Of a stretch of 64,000 bases of DNA, positions 26,837-34,500 are shown piece by piece; within the stretch, counting starts at the first letter, position 1; each line of letters begins with the position of its first letter. The position numbers and the translations under genes are program-made. The notes beneath the pieces are model-generated. The model did no database searches. It saw nothing but the letters and a program-made list of their open reading frames with translations, and was not told where the DNA came from. The stretch lies in NCBI RefSeq assembly GCF_029537735.1, contig NZ_JARPUQ010000001.1:1212696-1276695 (forward strand), written 5' to 3'. This DNA is from Robiginitalea aestuariiviva. GTDB lineage: Bacteria > Bacteroidota > Bacteroidia > Flavobacteriales > Flavobacteriaceae.

Positions 26837-27478
26837 ATGTCCGATTCAATTCCTGTTTACCGGTCCAGGGATGTAAAAGCCAGCCAGGACTTTTACGGGC
26901 CGCTCCTGGCAGACCGCCGGCAATGGCCTTCCGTTGCCGGGCACCTGGAGGCCCTTGCCGGACGTTTGCAAACAGGGTTCCAGCGCCGGGAGGCATATGG
27001 GGAGATTGCCCGCAAAAACCACCTGCCTGCACCCAGCCCCATCCCGGAAAACCCGGAGCAGCTCGCACGCCTTTGTATTGCCCGGGAATACGGTTTTCCA
27101 ACCTGGGAGGCGGCCCTGAGCGCGAAAGACCCCTATAACCTGGAATTTGAAGCCGCCCTGGATGCCTTCCTGGCAGGGGACCTTTCGGATTTGGCGGGGT
27201 TGCTGCAGGCCTATCCGGACCTGGTATTCCAGGCTTCCCCCTATGGGCACCGGGCCACCCTACTGCATTATGCGGCCTGCAATGGAGTGGAAATCTGGCG
27301 GCAGCAGGTGCCGAAAAATTTGCCGGAAGCGGTGCAGCTACTGCTGGAGGCCGGCGCTAAGCCCATGGCCCTTGCCCATGTCTATGGGGGCGCTTTTACT
27401 ACCCTGGAATTACTGCAAACCAGCGCACATCCCGCCGCTGCCGGGATAGCTCCCGCGCTTGCGGCATTGTTATCCTAG
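26837..27478 (+). CDS. Ankyrin-repeat-like protein of unknown function
   Basis: 213 residues, no signal peptide. The C-terminal part has two or three ankyrin-like units, the clearest being ATLLHYAACNGVEIWRQ and LPEAVQLLLEAGAKP. The N-terminal half (about 1-90) is helical and includes the stretch LARLCIAREYGFPTWEAALS, seen in a group of uncharacterised ankyrin proteins. It probably mediates protein-protein contacts. It is probably co-transcribed with tyrS (12-base gap). Its TAG overlaps the opposite gene's TAG within a shared CTAG. Confidence 0.7.
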   Translation: MSDSIPVYRSRDVKASQDFYGPLLADRRQWPSVAGHLEALAGRLQTGFQRREAYGEIARKNHLPAPSPIPENPEQLARLCIAREYGFPTWEAALSAKDPYNLEFEAALDAFLAGDLSDLAGLLQAYPDLVFQASPYGHRATLLHYAACNGVEIWRQQVPKNLPEAVQLLLEAGAKPMALAHVYGGAFTTLELLQTSAHPAAAGIAPALAALLS

Positions 27479-28452
27479 AGCATCAGCAGGTTACACCCGC
27501 GGATGTCCGAATGATCGAACCGGCCCAGGATTTCGAAGGTGCCGTCCGTATGCGTTTTTCCCAGGTCCTGTGTGGCTATGAAGGCACAGGAGTACCGGTT
27601 GGCCAGGTCTATAACATTAACCCCTCCGGTTCGCCCGTGGGGCCATTCGGACAGGGGGTCTTCGGTATCCCTGATCCGCACCTGCATCCATGGCGGGCAT
27701 CGGAATAAGCCGTTTCCGCTGGAATACGCCTGGGAAAGCAATTCCGTCATGCCGTATTCCGAATGGATCCGGGGTTGTCCGAAGCCCTTTGAAAGTTCGG
27801 CATGGAGGGCTTCCCGAACCATTTCACGCCCCCGGCCTTTCATGCCTCCCGTTTCCATGATGGTAGTATTCCGAAGGTTCATGGGATGGGACCTTGCCAG
27901 GTCCAGCAGGGCATAGGAAACCCCGATCAGCAAGGTGCGGCCAGCTTCCCGGTCTGCCTGAATGATCCGGGCGGCCAGTTCCTCCGGGTTTCCGGTAAGG
28001 TACCCCCCCAGGGGGTGTGCGCTCTCCTGCATCAGGGCATCCACCATATAGATCAGGGAAGAGCCGGGTTGTTGTTGGTAAGAAGGCAGCAGGGCCAGGA
28101 TACTGTGATCTGAAGGCGGGCCGTAGAATCTTTTAAAGGCATACAGGAAACTCTGGCGGTAGCGCTCGGGGTCTGCCACGTGGTGCTGGCTCCGAACACT
28201 TCCGGTGGTGCCGCTGCTCTGGAAGACCAGTTTGGATGCATTGCCTTTGGCCAGCAGGGTATGGGTCTTGAAAAAGGAAATGGGCAGGAAGGGAAGGTCG
28301 GAAAGGGTACGCACATTACCCGGGTGCCGGCCCAGGTGTTCGCAAAAGGTGCGATACAGGGGCACATGGGCAAATTGGAACGCAAAAGTTTCCAGGGCTG
28401 CCTCCTGAAAGGCTGCGGGGGTGTCTATCTCGAAAAAGGGAAATTCCTCCAT
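27475..28452 (-). CDS. LuxE-like acyl-protein synthetase / AMP-forming ligase-like protein
   Basis: 325 residues with the adenylate-forming signature LVFQSSGTTGSVRSQHHV in the first third and IHSEYGMTELLSQAY in the last, matching the LuxE family (acyl-protein synthetase, ANL superfamily). In luminous bacteria LuxE activates fatty acids for LuxC, but no lux genes are near. In Flavobacteria this stand-alone gene is usually annotated as acyl transferase. It may activate a carboxylate for transfer to a protein. Substrate unknown. Confidence 0.78.
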   Translation of the reverse strand: MEEFPFFEIDTPAAFQEAALETFAFQFAHVPLYRTFCEHLGRHPGNVRTLSDLPFLPISFFKTHTLLAKGNASKLVFQSSGTTGSVRSQHHVADPERYRQSFLYAFKRFYGPPSDHSILALLPSYQQQPGSSLIYMVDALMQESAHPLGGYLTGNPEELAARIIQADREAGRTLLIGVSYALLDLARSHPMNLRNTTIMETGGMKGRGREMVREALHAELSKGFGQPRIHSEYGMTELLSQAYSSGNGLFRCPPWMQVRIRDTEDPLSEWPHGRTGGVNVIDLANRYSCAFIATQDLGKTHTDGTFEILGRFDHSDIRGCNLLML

Positions 28453-28527
28453 GGGGCTCCAGCTGTGGCAAAAATAGCCAATGCCCCGATAGTTTCGGTG
28501 GATGGAGTCTAAACCTGGGGAAGGGAA

Positions 28528-28842
28528 TTAACGAATGACCAGTTTCTTGGTAGCCACGGCGCCCTGCTGTTCAATCTGCACCATATAAACACCGGGCGTA
28601 AGCATGTGGATGGGGAGGGCATTGCCGTTGATGCGGCGTTCCAGCACAGCCTTTCCGAAAAGGTCGAAAATCCGAACCGTCTTCGGGGCATCCTCCCCCC
28701 CGGAAATATAGACGAAATCCCCGCTGGCAGGGTTTGGGCTCAGGGTAAAGGAAACCTCCTTCTCAGCGGGTTCGCGGCGCGACTGCTGTGCCGAGAGTGA
28801 TAGGGCGACCAGTGCAAAAAGCAGCAGGTAGAGCTTTTTCAT
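28528..28842 (-). CDS. Small secreted protein made of a type IX secretion sorting domain
   Basis: 104 residues from ATG 28842: signal peptide MKKLYLLLFALVALSLSAQ, a linker of about 10 residues, then a type A C-terminal sorting domain. The latter is recognised by FTLSPNPASGDFVYI, VRIFDLFGKAVLERRI and LTPGVYMVQIEQQG, ending TKKLVIR. Nothing is left over for a passenger domain. It may be an exported surface peptide or a remnant of a larger cargo. It is a paralogue of the next gene. Confidence 0.82.
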   Translation of the reverse strand: MKKLYLLLFALVALSLSAQQSRREPAEKEVSFTLSPNPASGDFVYISGGEDAPKTVRIFDLFGKAVLERRINGNALPIHMLTPGVYMVQIEQQGAVATKKLVIR

Positions 28843-28957
28843 GAAGGTGGCGTGATTTGGGATCAACAGCCTAAAGGTAAGGCAGATGCGCCCCTGCGAA
28901 TAGTATTTGTTGTGAATGGTGAGAAAATGTAGGTAAATCGAAGGCTGCCTGCATTTC

Positions 28958-28984
28958 ATCGATAATTCCGTACCGTTTATCGAT
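28958..28984. repeat. Inverted repeat between the two sorting-domain genes
   Basis: ATCGATAA (28958-28965) and TTATCGAT (28977-28984), a perfect eight-base pair with an 11-base loop. It lies just after the stop of the upstream paralogue and about 115 bases before the start of the other. No T run follows, so terminator function is unlikely; an operator is possible. Confidence 0.35.
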
Positions 28985-28993
28985 CAGAAAGGG

Positions 28994-29302
28994 TTACCGG
29001 ACCACCAGTTTGCGGGTCGTTACCTTTTCCCGTTCAAAGACCTGTATGAGGTAAACCCCGGGTTCCAGATCGGAAATATTCAGCTCATTCCCCAGTAAAG
29101 TGGTTTCCAGAACCGGCGTGCCCAGCACGTCGTAAATCCGGATTTTTTTGGGAGCCTTGCGGGCCGTGATAACGTAAACTTTCCCTTCTGTGGCGGGGTT
29201 TGGGTAGAGTTTGAAGCCGTCGATATCCCCTTTCTCCGGTGCGCGCTGCGCCAGGGCGGAACTCAGGAAAAACAAAAAGATCAGGGTGTAAAACTGCTTC
29301 AT
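28994..29302 (-). CDS. Small secreted protein made of a type IX secretion sorting domain (paralogue)
   Basis: 102 residues from ATG 29302: signal peptide MKQFYTLIFLFFLSSALAQ, a short linker, then a type A sorting domain (FKLYPNPATEGKVYVI, IRIYDVLGTPVLETTL, LEPGVYLIQVFEREK, ending TRKLVVR). It is organised exactly like its neighbour, so the pair looks like a tandem duplication. A perfect minus-strand -7 box (TATCTTTG, 29330-29337) precedes it, which suggests that it is expressed. Confidence 0.82.
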   Translation of the reverse strand: MKQFYTLIFLFFLSSALAQRAPEKGDIDGFKLYPNPATEGKVYVITARKAPKKIRIYDVLGTPVLETTLLGNELNISDLEPGVYLIQVFEREKVTTRKLVVR

Positions 29303-29329
29303 ATTCAAATCCCTGCAAAGGCCGTGCCA

Positions 29330-29337
29330 CAAAGATA
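29330..29337 (-). promoter_or_regulatory. -7 box of the upstream sorting-domain gene
   Basis: The minus strand reads TATCTTTG, a perfect TAnnTTTG, 27 bases before the ATG at 29302. Confidence 0.5.
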
Positions 29338-29488
29338 GGATTTTTGCATTCCCACGGCCATCCTCAGGATTAATTTCGCAAGATTTCCGGAATTCTCCAA
29401 ACGCCGGCGTTATCGGCGGTAAAAGTTACCAAAAGGTTAACACCTTTTATTTCAGGTGGGGGGCCAAACGGCCGTGCCGGTTTTTGTG

Positions 29489-29496
29489 TATTTTTG
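29489..29496 (+). promoter_or_regulatory. -7 box of the two-component operon
   Basis: TATTTTTG, a perfect TAnnTTTG, 26 bases before the response-regulator ATG at 29523. No clear -33 element. The rest of the 29303-29522 gap shows nothing else I can name. Confidence 0.5.
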
Positions 29497-29522
29497 AAGG
29501 GATCAATCCAAACCTTCCCCGC

Positions 29523-30209
29523 ATGAAAAATCAGGATATCAAGATTTTACTGGTAGACGATGAGCCGGATATTCTGGAAATTCTCAGCTATAACCTCTCC
29601 TCGGAAGGCTACCAGGTTTTTACCGCCAAGAATGGGGCCGAAGGGGTGGATAAGGCCACTAAGAAACAGCCGCACCTGATTATCCTGGACGTAATGATGC
29701 CGGAAATGGACGGGATTGAGGCCTGCGAGATTATCCGCAGGACCAAGGGTTTGGAAGATACCCTGATCGCCTTCCTCACCGCCCGGAGCGAAGATTATTC
29801 CCAGGTTGCCGGTTTTGATGCCGGGGCGGACGATTACATTACCAAACCCATCAAACCCAAGGTATTGCTAAGCAAGGTTAAGGCCCTGCTGCGGCGCCTG
29901 CGCAGTGAACAGGATGCCCCTGAAGATATTCTGAAGGTGGGCAAACTGGTGATCAACCGGGAGCAGTACAAGGTTATCAACAACGGGGAAGAGCTTATTT
30001 TACCCCGCAAGGAGTTTGAATTGCTGGCCCTGCTGGCGTCCAAGCCGGACAAAGTCTTTAAGCGGGAAGTGATTCTGGACAAGGTCTGGGGGCAGGAAGT
30101 CGTTGTGGGGGGGCGCACCATAGACGTGCACATCCGTAAACTCCGGGAAAAAATCGGAGAGAACCATTTTAAAACCGTCAAAGGGGTCGGATACAAGTAC
30201 GTGCAGTAA
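29523..30209 (+). CDS. OmpR/PhoB-family response regulator
   Basis: 228 residues. The receiver domain (about 5-120) has the acidic pocket Asp12-Asp13, phosphorylatable Asp56 (LIILDVMMPEMDG) and the conserved Thr and Lys (FLTARSED, YITKPIKPK). The winged-helix DNA-binding domain follows (about 135-228), with LPRKEFELLALLASKPDKVF and TIDVHIRKLREKIG. It overlaps the histidine kinase start by one base (TAATG), so the pair is coupled. It resembles PhoB; no phosphate-uptake genes are near to confirm that. Confidence 0.93.
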   Translation: MKNQDIKILLVDDEPDILEILSYNLSSEGYQVFTAKNGAEGVDKATKKQPHLIILDVMMPEMDGIEACEIIRRTKGLEDTLIAFLTARSEDYSQVAGFDAGADDYITKPIKPKVLLSKVKALLRRLRSEQDAPEDILKVGKLVINREQYKVINNGEELILPRKEFELLALLASKPDKVFKREVILDKVWGQEVVVGGRTIDVHIRKLREKIGENHFKTVKGVGYKYVQ

Positions 30210-31270
30210 TGGCCACGCAAATTCGCAAGTCTTACCGCTTTGCACTGCGTTCTTCCCTGCTCATCACTTTGCTGCTCGGGGCTGTGGCCCTGTTGGCCCT
30301 TTTAATAGCCGGGCAGTTTCAATCCTATCTGTTGGTCCTGGCCATCTTTTTACCGGCGGTGTTTGGGGTTTCCTTCCTGGTGATACAGATCCGGGCCGAA
30401 AAATTCATTTACCGCCGTATCAAGCAGATTTACGACGATGTAGCCCTGCTGGAATCTTCCTCCCTGGCTTCTGCCCCCATAACCACGGACATGAAGACCC
30501 TCACCGAGGAAATCGAAAAATTCGCCAAGGATAAAAAAGTGGAGATCGATACCCTCCGAATCCGGGAGGAATACCGAAAGGAATTTCTGGGCAATGTTTC
30601 CCACGAACTCAAGACACCCCTCTTTACCGTTCAGGGTTATATTGAAACCCTGCTGGACGGAGCCATGGAAGACAACAAGGTCCGGAAAAAGTACCTGCAG
30701 CGCGCGGCCAAGGGGGTAGAGCGACTCATTTACATTATCAAAGACCTGGATCTGATCACCAAACTGGAAATTGGCGATATGCACCTGGAGCGGGAGGCCT
30801 TCGACATTGTGGAGCTCATCCGGAATGTTTTTGAATTGCTTGAGATGAAGGCGTCCAAGAAGGGAATTTCCCTGGTTTTTGATCAGGAGTACACCGCTCC
30901 CATCTCGGTATATGCAGACCGGGAGAAAATTCAACAGGTGCTTACCAACCTGGTGGTGAATTCCATCAAATACGGCCACCGGGACGGGACCACGGAAGTC
31001 AGTGTGGAGAATCTGATCAAGAACAAGGTCATTGTCCGCGTAACCGATAATGGGGAAGGTATTGCCGAGCAGCACCTGACCCGCCTCTTCGAACGGTTCT
31101 ACCGGGTAGACAAGAGCGGCAGCAGGAAAGAAGGGGGCAGCGGGCTGGGCCTGTCCATCGTTAAACACATCATCGAGGCGCACAACGAAAAGATTTATGT
31201 GGAGAGCGTGGTGGACGTGGGCAGTGAATTTTCCTTCACTCTGGAAAAAGCCCACCCTCAGAAGGCCTGA
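30209..31270 (+). CDS. Sensor histidine kinase (PhoR-like)
   Basis: 353 residues: two N-terminal membrane helices (about 12-32 and 36-55) with almost no periplasmic loop, then a short coiled linker, the dimerisation box NVSHELKTPLFTVQGYIE (His about 132) and the ATP-binding domain with N, G1 and G2 boxes (NLVVNSIKYG, VTDNGEGIAEQH, GGSGLGLSIV). Lack of a sensor loop suggests that it senses the membrane or a partner protein, as PhoR does. Cognate of the overlapping response regulator. Confidence 0.92.
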   Translation: MATQIRKSYRFALRSSLLITLLLGAVALLALLIAGQFQSYLLVLAIFLPAVFGVSFLVIQIRAEKFIYRRIKQIYDDVALLESSSLASAPITTDMKTLTEEIEKFAKDKKVEIDTLRIREEYRKEFLGNVSHELKTPLFTVQGYIETLLDGAMEDNKVRKKYLQRAAKGVERLIYIIKDLDLITKLEIGDMHLEREAFDIVELIRNVFELLEMKASKKGISLVFDQEYTAPISVYADREKIQQVLTNLVVNSIKYGHRDGTTEVSVENLIKNKVIVRVTDNGEGIAEQHLTRLFERFYRVDKSGSRKEGGSGLGLSIVKHIIEAHNEKIYVESVVDVGSEFSFTLEKAHPQKA

Positions 31271-31297
31271 CCCTGCCCTTTCCCACGCCCTTTTTCT

Positions 31298-31305
31298 TAC
31301 TTTTG
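31298..31305 (+). promoter_or_regulatory. trmB -7 box
   Basis: TACTTTTG, a perfect TAnnTTTG, 23 bases before the trmB ATG at 31329. It suggests that trmB-lysE-ATL can be transcribed separately from the two-component genes. Confidence 0.5.
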
Positions 31306-31328
31306 CCGGCAAAACCCAACCCACCGCC

Positions 31329-32006
31329 ATGGGCAGCAAGAACAAACTCAAGCGCTTCCGCGACAACGAATCTTTCCCCAACGTCATCCAGCCGGCCCGG
31401 CAGGAGGTCCTGGACGGCACCTTCGCCCTGAGGGGCACATGGTCCGAACACTTCGGAAATGCCAATCCCATTGTGCTGGAGCTGGGCTGCGGCAAAGGGG
31501 ATTACACCCTGGCCCTGGCCCGCCGCAACCCCGGGGTCAATTACATTGGGGTGGATATCAAAGGGGCGCGCATCTGGAGAGGGGCCAAGACGGCCCTGGA
31601 GGAATCCCTGCATAATGTGGCCTTTTTACGGAGCCATATTGAGTTGATCCACCTGCTGTTCGGGCCGGCCGAAGTGGCCGGGATATGGATCACCTTCCCC
31701 GACCCTCAGATCAAGTATAAACGCACCAAACACCGGATGACCAACCCGGCCTTTCTGGAGCGCTACCGCGACATTCTTGCTCCCGGTGGCCTGATCCACC
31801 TGAAGACGGACAGCGAATTCATGCACGGCTATACCCTGGGGCTTTTACACGGCCTGGGATGGCCCATCCACTATGCCAACCACGATATCTATCGCCTGGA
31901 TGGTGCCCCCCCCGAAGCGACACAGATCCAGACTTTTTACGAAAAACAGTATCTTGAACGGGGTAAGGCCATTACCTACCTGCTGTTCAGCCTGGATTCG
32001 AAATGA
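31329..32006 (+). CDS. trmB: tRNA (guanine-N7)-methyltransferase
   Basis: Methylates G46 in the variable loop of tRNA using S-adenosylmethionine. 225 residues from ATG 31329 (MGSKNKLKRFRDNESFPNVI), the Bacteroidota N-terminus. The SAM site is seen as LELGCGKGDYTLAL, then YIGVDIKGARIWRGAK, and the substrate motif WITFPDPQIKYKRTKHR (the family's PDPW-type region). It overlaps the LysE gene by four bases (ATGA). Confidence 0.94.
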   Translation: MGSKNKLKRFRDNESFPNVIQPARQEVLDGTFALRGTWSEHFGNANPIVLELGCGKGDYTLALARRNPGVNYIGVDIKGARIWRGAKTALEESLHNVAFLRSHIELIHLLFGPAEVAGIWITFPDPQIKYKRTKHRMTNPAFLERYRDILAPGGLIHLKTDSEFMHGYTLGLLHGLGWPIHYANHDIYRLDGAPPEATQIQTFYEKQYLERGKAITYLLFSLDSK

Positions 32007-32632
32007 CGCACTTGCTGATTTTGTTTTTTGCCACCTTTTCCGCAGCTTTCATGGCTACGGTGCCACCGGGGCTGCTCAATATGAATGCAGCCAAGGTGAG
32101 TGTGGAAAAGGGAAAGTCCAACGGGCTGATCTTTAGCCTGGGGGTCTCCACCATGATTATGGTGCAGGCGTATATTGCGGTCCTCATATCCAAATTCCTG
32201 TACCGCCACCCGGAGGTGATCGCCTGGATTCAGAAGGCTGCCCTAGCCGTTTTCGCCTTTTTTGCCATCTACTTCTTCTTACTGGCCCGGAGAACGGGCG
32301 AGAGACCGGTAAAAATGGTGCGGGTGAGCCGGAAGAACAGCTTCTTCAAAGGCTTACTCCTGGCTGCGCTCAACTTTTTGACCATCCCGTACTACAGTGC
32401 TTTAAACGCCATGTGGAATACCTCGGGTTGGATTCAGTTCAAGTTCTGGGATATTGCCATTTTTGTACTGGCCGCCGGCTGCGGCACCTACGCGGTCCTG
32501 TATCTCTATACGGTATACTTCAAAAAACTGGAGGCCCGTTCCGGCGCTTTCTCCAAGAATTCCAACTACGTGCTCAGTGCGCTAATGTTGTTTCTTTTGG
32601 TCATTACCCTGATCCGAATTTTTTACACCTGA
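32003..32632 (+). CDS. LysE-family amino-acid exporter
   Basis: 209 residues with six membrane helices. The N-terminal PPGLLNMNAAKVSVEKGKSNG corresponds to the LysE/RhtB signature (PGP followed by a small-residue helix). Members export lysine, arginine, homoserine or threonine; specificity cannot be told. Start overlaps trmB (ATGA), and the next gene begins two bases after its stop, so the three genes are an operon. Confidence 0.83.
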   Translation: MTHLLILFFATFSAAFMATVPPGLLNMNAAKVSVEKGKSNGLIFSLGVSTMIMVQAYIAVLISKFLYRHPEVIAWIQKAALAVFAFFAIYFFLLARRTGERPVKMVRVSRKNSFFKGLLLAALNFLTIPYYSALNAMWNTSGWIQFKFWDIAIFVLAAGCGTYAVLYLYTVYFKKLEARSGAFSKNSNYVLSALMLFLLVITLIRIFYT

Positions 32633-32634
32633 GT

Positions 32635-32967
32635 ATGGCAGGCGAAACCGACCCTTTCTTCGATCGCGTTTACGCCGTGGTACGGCAGGTCCCCTACGGT
32701 CGGGTAACCTCTTACGGGGCGATAGCGAAATTTCTGGGCATGGCGCGCAGCGCCCGCGTGGTAGGGTGGGCCATGAACCAGTCCCACGGGATGGAGGACG
32801 TCCCTGCCCATAGGGTGGTGAACCGCAACGGCCTGCTAACCGGGAAACACCATTTTCAGGGGACCAACCTCATGCAGCAATTGCTGGAAAACGAAGGGGT
32901 AGCGGTGCGGGATAACCAGGTAACGGATTTCAAACGCCTCTTCTGGGACCCGTCCGAGGAACTCTAG
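32635..32967 (+). CDS. Alkyltransferase-like (ATL) DNA-binding protein
   Basis: 110 residues with the fold of the C-terminal domain of O6-alkylguanine-DNA alkyltransferases: VPYGRVTSYGAIAKFLG, ARVVGWAMNQS, and the active-site region VPAHRVVNRNGLL. The methyl-accepting Cys of PCHRV is replaced by Ala (PAHRV), so it cannot repair by alkyl transfer. ATL proteins instead bind alkylated DNA and recruit nucleotide excision repair. The start ATG 32635 follows the LysE stop by two bases. Confidence 0.88.
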   Translation: MAGETDPFFDRVYAVVRQVPYGRVTSYGAIAKFLGMARSARVVGWAMNQSHGMEDVPAHRVVNRNGLLTGKHHFQGTNLMQQLLENEGVAVRDNQVTDFKRLFWDPSEEL

Positions 32968-33013
32968 GGCGTTGGTTTTCCTGTTGTACCTTCTGGATTT
33001 GGATTCCAAGCCG

Positions 33014-33021
33014 TATCTTTG
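33014..33021 (+). promoter_or_regulatory. -7 box of the Mrp-Nfu genes
   Basis: TATCTTTG, a perfect TAnnTTTG, 27 bases before the Mrp ATG at 33049. TTG occurs at 32984-32986, 27 bases upstream, somewhat far for -33. Confidence 0.5.
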
Positions 33022-33048
33022 TGCACTATAGCGAACCTGGATAAGATT

Positions 33049-34194
33049 ATGTCGATTAAGCTGGATAAGAAGGAGATACTGGATGCCCTGGCAACCATAA
33101 CCGTTCCCGGAGAGGGCGGAAATATGGTGGAAACCGGTGCCGTGCGCAACGTGCAGGTATTCGGAGATGAAGTGATCGTAGACCTCACCATCAAAAACCC
33201 GAGCCTGCAGGCGCGGAAAAAGACGGAGGTCAGCATTTTGAAAACCATCCACGACCAGGTATACCCCAAGGCCAAGATCAAGGTAAATGTGCAGGTAGAG
33301 GCCCCGGCGGCCCCCCAGGCCAACCTGATCAAGGGTAAGGCCATACCCGGCATCAAAAACGTGATCGCCGTGGCCAGTGGCAAGGGTGGGGTAGGGAAGT
33401 CTACCGTTACGGCCAACCTGGCGGTTACTTTGGCGCAGATGGGCTTTGAGGTAGGGCTGCTGGATGCCGACATCTATGGTCCGTCTATCCCCATCATGTT
33501 CGACGTGGTGCATGAAAAGCCCCTGGCGGTGACAGTGGACGGCAAGTCCCGTATGCGGCCGGTGGAAAGTTATGGGGTAAAAATCCTGTCCATCGGGTTC
33601 TTTACGGAACCCAACCAGGCGGTAATCTGGCGTGGCCCTATGGCGGCCAAGGCCCTAAACCAGATGATTTTTGACGCCCATTGGGGCGAACTGGATTTCC
33701 TGTTGATAGACCTGCCGCCGGGAACGGGGGATATACACCTGAGTATTATGCAGGCCCTCCCGGTTACCGGGGCGGTGGTGGTGAGTACCCCCCAGCCCAT
33801 AGCCCTGGCCGATGCGCGCAAAGGGGTAGCCATGTTCCAGCAGGATGCCATACAGGTGCCCGTGCTGGGAGTCCTGGAGAATATGGCCTATTTTACACCG
33901 GAAGAGTTGCCGGACAACAAATATTACATCTTCGGAAAACACGGGGCGCGGGACCTGGCCGAGGACCTGGGCATCCCCTTTTTGGGGGAGGTTCCTTTGG
34001 TTCAGGGCATCCGCGAGGCAGGCGACGTGGGCAGGCCTGCCGCCCTGCAGTCGGGCACGCCTGTGCAGGAAGCCTTCCAGGAAGTAACCCGCAATGCGGT
34101 AAGCGAGCTGGTGGCGCGCAACGAGCAGTTGCCCCCGACCGAAGCAATTAAAATCACGACCATGGCTGGTTGTTCCGCCGTGAAAAAGAATTAG
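33049..34194 (+). CDS. Mrp/ApbC-family iron-sulfur cluster carrier ATPase
   Basis: 381 residues: an N-terminal MIP18-like domain (about 1-85) and a P-loop domain with the deviant Walker A GKGGVGKS (112-119), DADIYGPSIP and LIDLPPGTGD. Such proteins carry and transfer [4Fe-4S] clusters. The usual C-terminal CxxC is not evident; only a single Cys in the tail (MAGCSAVKKN) is visible. It is followed after two bases by an Nfu gene, and lies at the head of a block rich in Fe-S enzymes, which fits a role in supplying them. Confidence 0.92.
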   Translation: MSIKLDKKEILDALATITVPGEGGNMVETGAVRNVQVFGDEVIVDLTIKNPSLQARKKTEVSILKTIHDQVYPKAKIKVNVQVEAPAAPQANLIKGKAIPGIKNVIAVASGKGGVGKSTVTANLAVTLAQMGFEVGLLDADIYGPSIPIMFDVVHEKPLAVTVDGKSRMRPVESYGVKILSIGFFTEPNQAVIWRGPMAAKALNQMIFDAHWGELDFLLIDLPPGTGDIHLSIMQALPVTGAVVVSTPQPIALADARKGVAMFQQDAIQVPVLGVLENMAYFTPEELPDNKYYIFGKHGARDLAEDLGIPFLGEVPLVQGIREAGDVGRPAALQSGTPVQEAFQEVTRNAVSELVARNEQLPPTEAIKITTMAGCSAVKKN

Positions 34195-34196
34195 GT

Positions 34197-34436
34197 ATGA
34201 CGTCTGAGGAATTAAAGTCTAAAGTAGAGGAGGCGCTGGAAGAAATCCGCCCTTTTCTCCAGAGCGACGGAGGTGATATTGCCCTGATCGGCATCGAGGA
34301 AGACAAACTCGTGAAGGTCAGGCTGGAAGGCACCTGCGTTGGCTGCTCCGTAAATCAGATGACCCTGAAAAGCGGGGTGGAAATGACTATCAAGAAGCAC
34401 GCTCCCCAAATCGAACAAGTCGTCAATGTTGAGTAA
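34197..34436 (+). CDS. NifU C-terminal domain (Nfu) iron-sulfur protein
   Basis: 79 residues, a stand-alone Nfu domain. The CxxC cluster-binding pair is Cys47 and Cys50 in LEGTCVGCSVNQMTLK, preceded by LQSDGGDIAL. It binds a [4Fe-4S] cluster in a dimer and hands it to target proteins. It starts two bases after Mrp, so they form an assembly pair. Confidence 0.93.
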   Translation: MTSEELKSKVEEALEEIRPFLQSDGGDIALIGIEEDKLVKVRLEGTCVGCSVNQMTLKSGVEMTIKKHAPQIEQVVNVE

Positions 34437-34500
34437 CTCGTGTTTGAAAAATGCATTGGATTAACCGTGCAGTTTTCAACCGAATGAACCGACAAAACGT

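Noticed and set aside
26837-27478. Tandem ankyrin-like gene as part of a toxin or effector system
   Set aside because: No secretion signal, immunity gene or toxin domain is near; only loose ankyrin-like units support it.
27475-28452. Bioluminescence operon because of the LuxE-like gene
   Set aside because: No luxC, luxD or luxAB homologue is present in the window; the LuxE family has many non-luminous members.
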